DNA of 64,000 bases, from the NCBI GenBank assembly GCA_020726505.1, contig JAHLEZ010000004.1:372001-436000 (forward strand), read 5' to 3'. Within the stretch, counting starts at the first letter, position 1, and the number at the start of each line of letters is the position of its first letter. Under the pieces are notes generated by a model. The model was not told the origin of the DNA and did not search any database. It worked only from the letters and a program-made list of their open reading frames with translations. Position numbers and translations under genes: made by a program. Positions 32,709 to 45,269 of this stretch are shown piece by piece. Source of the DNA: Leptodontidium sp. MPI-SDFR-AT-0119 (taxonomy: Eukaryota; Ascomycota; Leotiomycetes; Helotiales; Leptodontidiaceae).

Positions 32709-33400
32709 CTAGGTCGTTTTCAGAAAAGACATCGCGCTTAGGCCCCACACATACAAGTTCTCGCAACTCGGCCACCAAACATCCAATACGACGAAGGGTG
32801 GTCCAATGTTTTTCGTTTCTTCCACAAAGCTATCGATAAGGCTTTCGTAAGATGGGTCTGCATCTTCGGACATGGAAGGTATCTTCAAGAAAACGTCTGG
32901 GAGCCTCGCGATGAGTTTCTTGAGATCAGATAGTCCTTTCTCATATTGCGCAATGATAGCATCAGTGAGATCACCATACACAGCGGTCGAGCTCATCAAT
33001 CTGCTTGTCTTCCATGGTCTCGAGATCAAGTTTCAATTTGTCGATATTGGCCTTATGCTCAGCGTTCATTTGGGCGACCTATTTACCATTAAACCCATGC
33101 GTTGCATTCAAAAGAGTCACTTACCTTTGTGTCCAGAGCTTGCACCAATTTAGCGCACTCACGGAAGGTCTTTTGTTTCTTCGACACCGTTGATTCTAAA
33201 GCTGCTGCTTTGTTCTTTGTTCCTCTAGCTTCCGGGGTAGTAGAGCTGCCTTCTCCGCTTTCCGGTGATTTGGATAACTCGGATTTACCATCAGCGGCGG
33301 AGGCGGAGGCTGAGGCTTTTGGAGTCTCACTACTCGAAGGCTGAATGATGGTGACTGCTGTAGGGTCTGGCGCCGTGTTTGAGGGTTCAGTGGAAGCCAT
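32709..33400 (-). CDS. coiled-coil protein of unknown function
   Basis: The start is ATG at 33400. My model is 33400-33125, 33078-32980 and 32918-32709, 194 residues. The first intron (46 nt, GTAAGT) is solid. The second (61 nt, GTATGG...CTCAAG) is needed to keep frame and could instead be a frameshift near 32985. The N-terminal half is Ser/Thr/Pro/Ala-rich and disordered. Then come charged helices (KQKTFRECAKLVQALDTK, KANIDKLKLDLETMEDKQID, KKLIARLPDVFLKIP). The final 25 residues look less coding. No domain is known to me. Similar layout to the decayed copy at 31164. Confidence 0.5.
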
Positions 33401-34186
33401 CGTGAGAAATTCTTTGATGGAAGTATGCGATGGCGGTGCTGTTGTGAGCTTCTCCTTTGGCGTTAGTGGGTTGAGCTTGAGGAGGGGTTAATACTGGAGT
33501 AAGTTGAAAAGTGAGTGCGGCCGAGCGAAAAGAAAGACGGTGCAGAATTCACAGCGCTGCAATCGTGATGTGTTGAAGACTGAATTGTTCCAGATTGGCC
33601 TCTTGAGAAGCTGTAGAGAGGAAGGAAGAAGGAACCCTCTGTGTAAAAGAGAGTGTAGATAAATGAAGGAAGACAGTGTAATAGAAGGGAAACCTGTAAT
33701 TCACTCTGTTGTGGTGAACGGCAACGAGTCTCAGAACTGTGCTGAGATATTTCAATACCAGGGCCAAGGTAAATGTCCTTCAAGATTTTCGCGACATGCG
33801 ATGTTTGAATCTAGAATCAATCAACGTGAGAATCTATCGGAATATTTAAAGAAGTGATAAGAAGAATCTTCAGTCGGTAAGGGGGGCAACAAAAAAAGAA
33901 GAAGATGAGATCATGAGGGCTTTCGAGGTACACGAGTTCAATACATCATCCGCCATGTACAAACACTAGTCATTCTCTCATCTGGGCTTCATATGCTGTA
34001 AATCAGGGCTGGTAGAAATCACTATATCGTCAAATAAATTCTACAAATGGAATTAATGAGTTACAATAGATAAGACAAGTACTCGGTGAGCAAATACCGC
34101 CTTGTTTGCATCAATAGAATTTTGGGGATCTTGAGTTACATTGATACATACTCTATGCTCTCGAGACCTGCCACCATGCTAATGTT
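33401..34186. other. intergenic stretch
   Basis: It holds the promoter of the minus-strand gene at 33400 and the 3' flank of the next. Frames at 33463-33783 and 33549-33767 are not supported. Confidence 0.4.
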
Positions 34187-35465
34187 CTATAAAGCACCAG
34201 CTAGCCTATACTCTGCTTCTTTCTCTGCAGCTCCAACCCCGGCTTTGTGGCTCTTGATGATGGGGACAACATTCTTGTGAAAAGAATCATGTAAGGCCTT
34301 CCCTAGCGAGGTGCTCAGATGTTCGGGGAGGTTCGGATTACTCAAAGCGGCCAACATCTTTGCCCGAAGCTCAATATACCGCTCTCTCTGATACGATGTG
34401 ACCTCCTGGAGAAAGGATGGCATGTAGACGATGAGATTTTGAAAGAAGTTCTCTGGTCCAACTGAGATATTTAATTCCGCCACTTCATTGCCATCCTTGT
34501 CCTTGACACCGGCAATCCAGAACGGCGAGCGTAATGACCGTAGCAACAGTATCACTTGCTTAAACAATCCATCGGCTCCGTGCTTCGTTTCCGCTTCTTT
34601 GATCCCTCTCTCGAGGTCTTTCATCACCGCTTCTCGAAGCTTAATCAGCTTGTTCAGATATCCGGCCTGTTTAGTGTTTAGATTGCGAATTATTCTCTGC
34701 CGGGTTAACTGCTCTTTGACCCTGCTGTATTCTTCATGGAGCTCTTCGAGTCTCTTTCGATCGTCTGAGACGACCGAGGCTGAATGGCCATCCAAGGAAC
34801 CAAGTGACTTCTCAACTTCTTCTCTCTATGGATCCACATGTCAGCACAAGGACGAAAAAGCTGAAGGATGAATAATACCTCTCGAAGTGTGCGGAGACGC
34901 CTCTCTCTCCTAACCAAGGTGACGGTATCCCTTCCTGTTACCTTTTCAATCGAATATCTGGCCAGACATTCAAATTGCTCTACATCCTGTAGGAAACTGC
35001 CTAACGCAGACATCCAGTCGAACTGTTTGACAACAGCTGGTCGAGACAATAGTTCACGTGTCCGATCGAACTGAGCCGGTGTTTTTTTTGCCGATTCCAG
35101 AAAGTCTTCGGCAACTTCCACTCGTTGCTCAAGTTTTTCGAGCTTTGGGGTGAGGTGGCTGTCTTTCTCGTTCACCAGCAGCGCCGCATCCGTTGCCGTA
35201 GATTGTATTTCGACCTTGGCCCACTTGATTTGAGCTTCGACGCGCATGATCTCCCAAACCAAACCCCTGGTCTTAATAATGTTAGAAACCCAACTTCGAA
35301 CCAAGAATGTGTCACTCACCTCCTTTTCTCCCATGCTAGTTTGTAAGCCACCTACTGATTCTGTCATTTCAACTGACAGCGCGGAGACTGTTAGGTGTCA
35401 GCTGGCGGGTCAGTGGTGAACACGAGGAAGGAGGCCTCACATTCCGTACTAGCTGCAAATTCCAT
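34187..35465 (-). CDS. coiled-coil protein of unknown function, four exons
   Basis: Exons are 35465-35441, 35387-35320, 35271-34879 and 34825-34187, giving 374 residues. The tiny 25 nt first exon (MEFAASTE) splices with phase 1 and keeps the frame perfectly. The 48 nt second intron has a strong GTGAGT donor and CTAAC branch, although reading through it also stays open. The protein is largely alpha-helical with heptad-like charge patterns (KLEKLEQRVEVAEDFLESAK, LEELHEEYSRVKEQLTRQRI). There is no signal peptide or membrane segment. No known domain. It stands next to the other coiled-coil genes at 31-33 kb. Confidence 0.7.
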
Positions 35466-36076
35466 ATTGCTACTGCGTCTCCTGGTTGATATTCTTGGTG
35501 GCGCAAGGCTGTTTCCCGATAGCCCTGGTTCAGATCGGTGGAGAAAAACACAAGCGGCGAATCGATCTTTTTTTGTCGTAATGAAATGAAGCGTTCGGTT
35601 GAGAATCGAGACTAGTCAGAAGAAGTATTAATCAGCCTTCGATGGAGAGATCTAATGCTACTGGTGAATTCACCTTTTCAATTCCGAGGCAATCCTTGAG
35701 GCGTTCGGAGATAAGGGCCCTGATAATGTGAACATCTCTTACAGTAAGCGAGATTCGCTGTGCTGTGGACTGTGCTGTGGTAGTGGTCAGAAGCGGGAAT
35801 ATCCCTCGATTTTGTGCAAAAAGAATTTTGCAACCCGATTTATACCTCGGATTAAAAGTTGTAATTCATGGTCAGGATATCAAATTACATTTGTCACTAT
35901 CGACCTGTAATCAGGTCCGCAACTCAAGACAGAGCTAGGACTGGGAAGCAGGAGGCTCGAGCTGTAGATACATGTACCAATCAGGTTTTCTACAAGCCTC
36001 AGCACGACATTAAAGGCAAAACCCACCTTCAGACAGCATCACTTGAAGGCTCATCCTCAACCAGCCCTTGATCCCT
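35466..36076. other. intergenic stretch
   Basis: Promoter of the minus-strand gene at 35465 and 3' flank of the 2EXR gene. No gene visible. Confidence 0.4.
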
Positions 36077-37481
36077 CTAATAATACAGGATTCTTGAACC
36101 AACCGCGCAACGCCTGTCAGACCAGGTAAGAGACATGCAAGCTCCGTCCTCAAGCGAATAGAGTTCGTTGCATATCTTGATCCACTCCCGCTGCCAATCC
36201 TTCGTCTTATCTTGCTTGCTCTGTTGGATCAAGCTTCTGAAAGCTAGAATGAAGGGTTCAAGAAAGCAGTTCTTGAATCGCCAAGATCGCTGACCGGTAC
36301 TCATCAACCCCTGCATGGCTGGATCTCCGTCCTTATCACGAATGGGGACTACCTTTGAAGCACCGTGAAAGAAATGACGCATCAAAAGTTCCAGTCCTTT
36401 CGTCCTGATATCAAATTCATCGACCCCGACAGTCTTGATTTTGTCGAAATTATGTAGGCGACGACGAAGTGCAGAGTATCCGAGATTCATGGTCGAAAGG
36501 ACAAAAGTCGAGCGTTTGTCAAGGTAGATGGTATCAGTCGCAGGATTGAACCATATCTTTTCGCTTTCAAGATCGACGACGGCAGTTCCGGGATGGGTCC
36601 ATGTCTTCCTGCTATTGGAAGAGATCTCCAGTCAGTATAATGTCAAAATATGTATCGGAAGAACTGGAAGACATACCCTTGGGGCTCTCGGCGGAGTTGG
36701 ATATAGGACTTCATTCTCTTGAGTGCCTCAGTGCGACTTTCAACACAGACGCCCAGCAAGACATCATTTGGAGCATCTTTGCAAGTTAAGTTGTACTTCA
36801 AAACAATCTCATTGAAGTCTCTCATAACCCCCCGCAATTTGCGTTCGTCAGTCGACCTCTCCTTTTCGCAGCTCCACGAAATGAAGTGTGGACTGATATC
36901 CAAATCGAGTTTAATGATGTTCGAAGTGCAACCGATGGCAGAACGCCCTAGATAAAAAGATGAATTAGCTCTAAACCCAAACAAGAGAGATACACCATGG
37001 CAGGGGACAGTCCATCTTGGCTAAAAGTAATCAGGTTGCTGCAGAACTACTTACAGATCTTCAGTCGCAATTCTGCCGGCAGTTTGGGAAACAACGTGAA
37101 CTTGTCGAATTTGGCGGCGACTGCAGTAAGTTGAGAGTCTTGAGGTTGGAGAGGAGTACTTGGAGAGCTGTCGTAACCTTGGAGTTCTTGTCCGGGCGCA
37201 AGACTGACACTGACACCCCGCTCGTCGGAGGATTCGGGATTCGACGAGTGGTTAGATGACGGAGAGTTTTTCTTAGCGGAAGAGCGGCGGGACATTCTCT
37301 TCTTCATCTCGCGAGAGTTTGCGACTGTGATGTCTCTTTTGCTGTGGTGTGGGGATGATGGAACGTCCGCGGTCTTGTTGACGCGACTTTTTTCGTTCGT
37401 AGTCGACGTGTTTCTGCTGTTTTTGTTTCCAGATGCCAAGCGAGTCTGAGAAAGCTGAAGGCTCTTTGAATCACTGGCCAT
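36077..37481 (-). CDS. 2EXR-domain protein
   Basis: Exons 37481-37055, 36947-36677 and 36611-36077 give 410 residues. The 107 nt first intron joins FTLFPKLPAELRLKI to W exactly, completing the LPxELRLxIW signature of the 2EXR family (an F-box-like N-terminal helix pair). The N-terminal 120 residues are Ser/Asn/Lys-rich and disordered. Downstream family marks are VLLGVCVESRTEALKRMKSY and a beta-type segment ending FNPATDTIYLDKRS. The family is common in filamentous fungi and biochemically uncharacterised. It lies head-to-tail with a second 2EXR gene at 37987. Confidence 0.85.
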
Positions 37482-37986
37482 GACTTTCGTCCTCGCCTTG
37501 ATTTGATGGTGATCGTGACGTACACCGAAAGATGATTATGGAAGTTGTTCGGTCAGAAAAGTCGCGTTCATGGGGTTTATTTTCCTTCGCTTAAGTCTTG
37601 GCGCGTCTCCCCTCTGGTCCCAGATCATCTCCAAGACCTCCCGGACGTTCCTAGCTTGGGGTGGATAAGTCGATATCCCAGAGAGCCTCTCGAGAGTCAG
37701 TTTCACAATGCTGGTCTGATTTAGAGAGGCAATGAGTCAAAAAGATAGCAGATACAAGCATCTTCATTGCCTTTGAGCGTACAAGAAACATCATATACAT
37801 ATCATCTCATGGCCACGAAGGCATGAGACTCAAAGGATACCATACACGCATCCCATTTTATTCTGTCTACCACTCTCCCGCAAAACTGCTCTAGGTCTCC
37901 CAAACGCCACAATTGCTGCTTCCCAAGACTACTCCATCACAAACCTCCAAGGAAGGATACATGTAGAACCGATCAGGCTGCAACAA
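37482..37986. other. intergenic stretch between two 2EXR genes
   Basis: It contains the upstream region of the first gene and the 3' flank of the second. No RNA gene or repeat seen. Confidence 0.4.
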
Positions 37987-39172
37987 TCAAGCAATCCAGA
38001 GCTTTCCTCCATTACTTTCTACCATCTTCAGCAACGACTCGAAAATAACACCAGTCGTTGCGCCGTGCTGCTCCATCTTGGTCAATTCAAATCTTTGACA
38101 CTCAAACCATCCCTCTGGGAATTGACCCTTTCGTCGCTCTTCGGGGGCCAAGACAGCTCTTCGTTGATGCTCAAGATCTCCAATCTGACGCATAAACTCA
38201 TCCTGAATAAGATCAAGATCTAGCTTAATTGTGCGAGCCTCAATAACCAAATTCTTGATCGTTTTCCATCCAAAAACAGCTCCCTCTAAACCTCCTGGTG
38301 GACGAAGTCGTTGCAGGTAGTGGTGGATGTAGAAGACTGATTCATTGTCGATGATCACCTCATCCTCGTTGCTGAAGTGGATTTCGTTGTCTAGCTTCTT
38401 CTTGGTGCTGGTAACTAAGCTGAGGACATTGGGTTTTCTCTTCTTGTATGCTTGGCGGCTTATTGCGCAGACATTGAGGAGAGCAGCTTCGGACTCCAAT
38501 GTAACCATTCGGTATGTGAAGATCCATCTAGTGATATGTTAGCAACTAGTTGTTTTTCTAATCTAACTCCTATAAACTCACTGGCGCTTAATCGTAACAT
38601 CAGGTTTTCCCTTCTCTTTGTAGACGAGTGTTCGCTTGCCTGTGTCCAGCTTGACCATTCTCTTGACGATGATAGTACATTTGGTGATCCCATCGATTGC
38701 CTTGTTGAAAACATGGAGCTTGAGCTCGTTTGGCAACTTCCGAAACAATGGCATCTCATCTGGAGTGACGGAATCGGAAGTCCAACCGACAGGATCAGCA
38801 TTGGCACCAAATGCGTTGTGTGGAAGCCGGTAAGTCGGAGTCATGCTGGCCGGTGCATGCTCTGGTGGTGGCGTGAGACTAGAAGGATCAAGGAGGGCGG
38901 GGTCAACCAAGGACAAGTTGAATGGAGCTGGTTGTCCAAGATCTTCGGTTTCCATCAGCTCCGCAGGAATTCCAAAGTTGCTCGTGCTGAGAAAGTTGAA
39001 AGAACCCGTGAAGAGTTGACCTGATGATTGTTCGGGGAATGCAAAGGGGTATGGGGAGGTGTCGGGGTCCCTAAGATGAGTTCAAAGTCAGCGCAAGTTC
39101 ACCTTCGAATCCCTGGTCTTGTTCCCGAAAAGAAAAAGATGTCAGTAGCTTAACTCACGACATGTTGTCCAT
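37987..39172 (-). CDS. 2EXR-domain protein
   Basis: Exons 39172-39159 (14 nt), 39070-38582 and 38527-37987 join with consistent phases (2, then 2) to 347 residues. The first exon encodes only MDNMS. The domain signature is MPLFRKLPNELKLHVFNKAI, followed by the strand-rich TKCTIIVKRMVKLD and, in exon 3, ALLNVCAISRQAYKKRKPNV in the place of the usual C-x-ESR motif. The C-terminal half is helical and charged. Function unknown. It is the upstream neighbour and same-strand relative of the gene at 36077, though the sequences differ clearly, so this is not a recent duplication. Confidence 0.82.
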
Positions 39173-40605
39173 AGCTTGTGCCAGAGATATCTTAGCAAAG
39201 CAACTGCACTGCAAAGATGTTGGGGTGGCTTTGAACAGCCTTTGCTGACCACGTTGCGAGGTGTTGTAGCTGACATTCAAAGAAGAGAAGCAACTCGAGG
39301 AAAATATATTTGTGCCCCATCAACCCATCCACGCTAACGACGCGCCAGGACTCTTCTTTACGCGAAACGACACGCACATTAGTCTCATTAGTCGAAGTCA
39401 TTGTAGGGTAACAATAGACGGGTTAGGAAGGACTTGAAAAGGGGAATATGCAGACACTAGAAGAGCAGCTTCAACATTACTTGCACATCATTTGGTCTCA
39501 ACTTGATAAACATCGCATTGTATATGTATATATCAAGACCTCTAAAGAAAGTGTCGTCCTTTGAGAATAAGAGATTGCTACAGGAGGTGCTTACTTCACC
39601 AATCATACAGAAAGGCAAAATGCCCTTCATGCTCCGAGGAAGATTTCTGGAAGATTTCAGTTTCCTAGATGAAAGAGGAAGGGGATAGTCTATCATGGAA
39701 ATAGAGGTATCGCAACTCAGAAATTCTATTAGAACCAAGTCGACGAGAAAAGGTTACATTAAGCTTTGCAGTCTCCGTTCTAGTGACGGTTCAGCCTTAA
39801 CTTTGCACAACCCTATGATTCTGTCTTCCCGTCCAAACATTATTCTCATTATCAATGAGTGCATTAGTAAGTAGAAGTCATAAAAAGCTTATGTTTTTAG
39901 AATTCCCAGTAACTAAAGTACTTTACCAACCCTGCTTTCTGAGTTTTGAACGCAATAGACGAATAGCGCTGGTGCTGACCCACTAAGAATGTATGGCACA
40001 AGAAATCAGTCATTAACACCTATTAATACCAAAGCAAGATAGTAGAACCAGAGACATATATAAGTGAGCATCTGCAGCTGCTTAGCATATGTTTTGGTAT
40101 AGATACAAGTAGATGCAAGACTATGAAAAGTTCTTTAGATTAGGAATAGGAAGATAGCTGGGGAAAGGGCTTAGCGAGAGTTTGTTTATATTGCCGAAGA
40201 AGACTCAAATAACAAACAGACCTACGGACTGCAATGAGGAAGCTTTATAAATATCCTACTTGAAGAATTAGCACTCAGAGGGTTTGAGTATCAGTTGTAG
40301 ATAATTGTGCTTAAAGTTTCTAAGATATCTATGGAAGTCTCGGGGTGTTAATGAAGAACAAGATGAGGATCATGACTTGATATAACCCCCATTCTCCACA
40401 GATGTCGACTTTATTGTTTGCAGATGTCACAAGATCAACGGAGAGCAAACAATTGGCGACAAACAATTGCACAAGGACACAGCTTTCCAACGATACGGTA
40501 GCAGCACACCAGAAGGCCACCTCGTTTAAAGCTGTACTCTGGTACAAAAAGTGCAACATCAAATCTCAAACTTTTCCTTATATGTGCACTGTAGTCTCTA
40601 CCATC
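39173..40605. other. gene-free stretch
   Basis: It contains the promoter of the 2EXR gene at its left end. The rest is AT-rich (39750-40330) with no supported frame. Confidence 0.4.
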
Positions 40606-41840
40606 TCAAAGAGCAACGGTAGTAGTGGTACTAGTAAGAACCACCACCGTCTTCACACCACCGACCCCTCCTCCACCTCCACCTGGACTCGGACTCGGTA
40701 TCGCAGTTCCCTCCCTTAAAGTCAACGTCTGCGTCAGCGTCTTCCTCGCTGTCTTAGTCAAAGTCTTAACCGTTGTCCCCAAAATCGTACTCACAAGTGT
40801 ACTCCTCTCCATCTCCGTCTCCGTAACAGTAAAAGTCTCCTCTTGCCCTCCCCCTCCCCACCCACTCCCACCCCACCACTCCCAGCACAAGAATTCACAC
40901 GCCCCAAAATCTCGACTTTCACTCCACCACACTCTTCCCCAGCACTAGCATCCACGCCCCCCTCCGCAAGGAATTTGATCTCCAAAACCAGGAGAATCAG
41001 CAAACAGATCCCTTGTACAACAAATACACCGAACACAAGCCATTTTTCCCACGGTTTGATATCCTCCATATCCCTCAAACGCGCAAGTCTTTCTGCTTGC
41101 GCTTTAGCAAACGCGGCTTTCTCGTCGCCAGGCGCAGGCGTGAGTGGCATATGGGAATTCGTGGGCGTGGTTGGTGAGGTAAGGGGATCTTCCCACTCCC
41201 TCTGTTTCTTTTTGTGTTTATCTTTCCTCCTACTTTCCGTGTTGAGGTCTCCTTTTCGATTCTCCTCAGCGAATTTGAGTTCTTTGTCTGCCATTTCGTC
41301 GCGTTTGCTGTTCGATGAGGAGGGAGGATGTTCAGGACAAATAGCGAAGATGAGAATGCCTAATGAGAGAACGGCTATTCCGATTAAGGCGATGATATTG
41401 AATACATCTGGACCTACGTGGTGGATTGCGATTGTGATTGCCAGAGCGAGGAAAGCCAGGAGGATTTCGATCCAGCAGAGGATTGTGCCATAGGTCAGGA
41501 GTCTGTTTCGCCATTTCCCAATCCCAATGATGTTGTGATGTAAAGGTTTGAGGGAGGATGGTGGATTTATGGCCAGGAGGATGAGTGCGAGCAGGGTGGT
41601 GATGAGGAATGTGTAGCTGCTGAAAGAGAGGAGTGTATGAATTCGCGAGTGTGTTGGTGAACATGGTGGCTCTACAAGAAGCAGTGCAAGAAAAGTGACG
41701 ATGAATGATATGAACGAGAGGATAAGCTGTAAGAGGACCGTGGATGAGGAAGCCGTGTGTGCAGTGTTGGGACCAGCGCTTGTCTTGGATGAAAGGCCCC
41801 TCACATCCTTCCACGCAACAGTGAAGATCATCCAATACAT
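40606..41840 (-). CDS. five-pass membrane protein with Thr-rich tail
   Basis: ATG at 41840 opens a frame with four clustered membrane helices (for example LLQLILSFISFIVTFLALLL and VFNIIALIGIAVLSLGILIF), a charged cytosolic loop of about 90 residues (KDKHKKKQREWEDPLTSPTT), and a fifth helix WLVFGVFVVQGICLLILLVL. In a G-rich stretch near 40845-40870 the first frame runs into basic nonsense and stops at 40791. The other frame gives a Thr-rich segment (TFTVTETEMERSTLVSTILG, then TLTKTARKTLTQTLTL) ending at 40606, typical of fungal cell-surface proteins. A one-base slip in the G run is the likely cause. Function unknown. Confidence 0.7.
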
Positions 41841-42552
41841 GATTGCGGCTTCAATCTAAACGACCATTGATTGTGTTTTCGGTCACGAAGTCAGGTTTTC
41901 AGATGTGAGACATTGGGTTGTGGGTTTGCTGATGCAGATTGATAGTTGAATGTTGATTTTCTTTGTTTGTGATCTATCCTGCAACGCCGCTTGTGAGCTG
42001 CAAACAATGAGGACAAAGAGGGCATGTCGCACCCAGGTAAGCTTCATAGTGTGCAGCTTCAAGCAGAGTGGGCAAGAAATGATATTGACATGTCAGTCCC
42101 TTCACCCAAGCACGGACAGCCGAATGAGGCGAGGCTCTCAAGCAGAAAGGAAGTGATGGATGAACCAGCACCACGCAAGAAACCTAGAGTGTGTAATATA
42201 AAGCGTCTTCTTTGTCCGAACATATCCTATTTGTAACTTGACAAAAGAACCGATGAATAGCCTGCAGTAGGGTGCCTGTATGCTCTAAGCAGGTACTTGT
42301 AATCTCCCAGCCCACAACCAAACGCCAGAACACCGTACAAATATGCAAGGAAGTTGGATAACGCCCGGTCGCCCCATAATCCAACAGACGGATATTTCTA
42401 CCCGTCTGCGTGTAGAAAGAATCGCTGAAGTCAAGTTGAATATACACTCCCCCTCGCCAAGCTCACTTCACTTCTTGGCTCGCGCCTTCTGTACAAATGA
42501 ACCATCTATCCCAACCTCCACCAATTTTCGGATGCATACCAGTCAAGTGATA
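41841..42552. other. intergenic stretch
   Basis: Promoter of the membrane protein and 3' flank of the M28B peptidase. Short frames at 41950-42236 are unsupported. Confidence 0.4.
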
Positions 42553-45269
42553 TCATGTATTCCCGACCAGCTTCCTACTAGCCCTCATAATAATGTCCGC
42601 AGCTTTCTGGACCTGTTTCTGGGCAAGTGTCCAATCCCTAGCATCGACCGCATCACGGATAGCTGGGAAAAAAGCTTCGTCGTAGCCGGACCAGAGTTGA
42701 GGTCCGAAAACAACGTGTTTGAATTGTGTGCGGTTGGGTATCTGTCTCTTCATTAGAATCTCGAGTGAAACATAAAGAGGCAGGGAAGGGTAGAGGAAAG
42801 GGGAATACTTACACCACCACCCTCCTCCAAATCCAAGAGGTGCGTCTCAAAGTTTGCCATCCGATTGTTATGGCTCTTCCTATGGGCAGCCAGGATCGCG
42901 CTCTCGAAGCCTCCTCCCCCGAGCACAATAGAATCCCACTCCTCCTCCCACTTCTCAAAAAGCCTTGCATCCTTGGCAAGCTGAAGGACAGCCTGTTTAA
43001 GCGGCTCAATACTCCACGGCGTATTGCCATCGAGATTGATACCCTTGTTTTTGACCCAGTTATCCAGGTCCATACACCACTTCGTGAGCGCGGATGAGTA
43101 GGCTGTCATGTCGAAGGGGAGAACTAGTCGGTCTGAGTATTCTAGGATGAGGAGGGCCCAGATCTGGGCGAGAATCTTGTGATATTGGAAACCCGGGTCG
43201 CCAACGGTTTCCATCCATTCGAAATTGTCGTAGGCAGAATGGTACGGGAATCTGTCGCCCGCAAACTCAATATTGAGACTTGATGTCCCGGCCATATCTT
43301 GGAAGGCGACAAAATCACTGCCTGCTCCTAGACCGTCTAGATCACCACCCCGTTTGTCCCATAGCTCGCGCAAGGTGGCGTTTTTGGCCATGTCACTTGT
43401 CCGATCTAGGACTCGGAGAAGGGACTTCTTGAACACTGGACTGCCTGCTGCGACGAAGTTCGAGCCTCCTACTGCCACATCTACGTTGATGTAGACATAG
43501 GCATCTTGTCGTAGTTTCTCCATATTGTTCTCGACATACTCGGTTGAGCCAATCAAGTTGTACTCTTCGCCATCCCAGGATGCAAACTCGATGGTTCGGA
43601 GTGGTCTCCATCCACGTTTGACGAGATCACCGAAAATGCGAATGACTTCCATCATGACAGCAGTTCCAGACCCAGGATCCGTAGCTCCGTAGACCCAAGC
43701 ATCGCGGTGATTTCCCACGATGACTGATTTCTCCTTTTGCTCCACTCCCGTGATCTTCCCCATGACATTCCAAATCGGCTGCTCCTCGACCTCGTCTTGA
43801 TCGTTCACCAGATGTACTCTGGGCGAGCTGAGGTTTCCAGTCCAGTATTCCACGTTCGGCACACCTCCTTGCCACTTCTCGTCAATACACTTTTCTCCCA
43901 ACCCCTCTATCGCTTTGAGCAGATGTTGAGCATCCCCCCAAGACAGAGGTATACTTGGAATATTGACAAGTCCGGGGTTATTCTCCTTCGAGACTCTTTC
44001 TGCCCCTTTGACACTTGCCCATCCCGGTGTCAAAACATCCCCAACCACCCAACTCATCAGACTCACAGTACCTCTCTGTACACCCCTTTCGGGCATGTAT
44101 CTACCCCCAGGTGCTACCTCCCCCTTCACAAATCCATCATCCCTCGGATCACTGTATATTATACACCCCGCGAACCCAGCTAGCTCAGCCGCCTTGACTT
44201 TCAAAGCCCTATCTCCCTGGCTCCCATAGTACTTCACGAGCGCAATAGCACCCTTCGTATCAATCCCACTATCATACAAACTCTTAAAGTCCTCCCTAGA
44301 TCCGTAATTAACGTATATGACCGGACCTGTCACATCACCACTCTTGCTATGTCCATGGAAAACGGGTGTTTGGGCCCTAACACCATCTCCATAAACCAGC
44401 TCCTCATCAATCCTCGCACTCCACTCCACACTCCCATCCTGCTTGAGGAGTTCCACCTTCCGGCCGCCTTCTTTGGGGAAGTTCAAGTAGACATCAAACT
44501 GATCCATATGTACGTCCTCGAGGAGGTTACTCCGGAAGAAATCTTCCACGTATTCAGCGAGGACGAAATTGCCCTCGGTGCCAGCCAGATGGTCCGTATT
44601 GGTGACGATGCGCAGGTACTCCTTGATGCGATTCTCGTCCACCATGCTCTGGACATGTATCCTCACACTTTCCGGCTCGAACATCTGGCCCGCCATCCTC
44701 TGTGCCGCAGACGTAAAGATATCGCTCATGAACAGCAGATACACCACTGCCATGACTAGCAGAATGGCGAAACACCTCCCTAACACAATACAGAAGTTCG
44801 CATCGATGGTCGGCCAGCGCGGCTTGAATCCTAGGCCGGAGGGCCATTTCCATTTGAAGGGCAAGGAAAGCGAGAGGGAGGATATGCGTTTCCCCCAAGC
44901 GGATTGTGCTGCTGGCGGGTCTTCGATGTCCATCTCCTGGAGCTCGCGCAGTACCTCGTCCTCCTCACTGCTCTGGCTCGTCCGCCGCCGCTCGGGTGTG
45001 CCATCTTGATTGAGGAATGTGTCGTGCTCTTCATCATCTTCGGGGGAATCTTCTACGGTTGGCGGTCTGTATCCTGCTCTGCGTGTAGGTACAGGTGTTC
45101 GTCCCCCTGTGTCCGGTCCCAGGAGACCTTCTCGTTCTGCCGGCTCAGCGGCCTCGCGCGCATTGTCGTCTCGGGGTATAGGAGTTGTGCGCGATGAGGA
45201 ACCGATGGCTTCATCGTAGGTAGGGATAGGGACCGGTTCGTATTTATTGGGTTTCTCGTCGGTGGGCAT
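42553..45269 (-). CDS. glutamate carboxypeptidase II-like M28B peptidase
   Basis: Two exons, 45269-42813 and 42741-42553, with a 71 nt intron (GTAAGT...ACAG, phase 0), give 881 residues. The layout is type II membrane: cytosolic acidic and Pro-rich N tail with PIPTYDEAIG, a membrane helix at about 159-181 (LGRCFAILLVMAVVYLLFM), a protease-associated (PA) insert, the M28 catalytic domain, and a transferrin-receptor-like dimerisation domain. Zinc ligands are visible: His521 in NHRDAW, Asp531 in DPGSG, Glu568-569 in WDGEEYNLIG, and the His of FAGDRFPYHSAYDNFEW. All are intact, so it should be an active carboxypeptidase or aminopeptidase on the secretory or vacuolar side. The PTYDEA motif resembles NEDD4-ligase adaptor motifs in yeast Tre1/Tre2; that link is inferred. 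Confidence 0.92.

Noticed and set aside
40843..41493. 216-residue plus-strand frame
   Set aside because: Antisense to the membrane protein, whose helices and charged loop are clearly the coding strand.
43737..44759. plus-strand frames opposite the M28B peptidase
   Set aside because: They are shadows of an intact gene with all zinc ligands.
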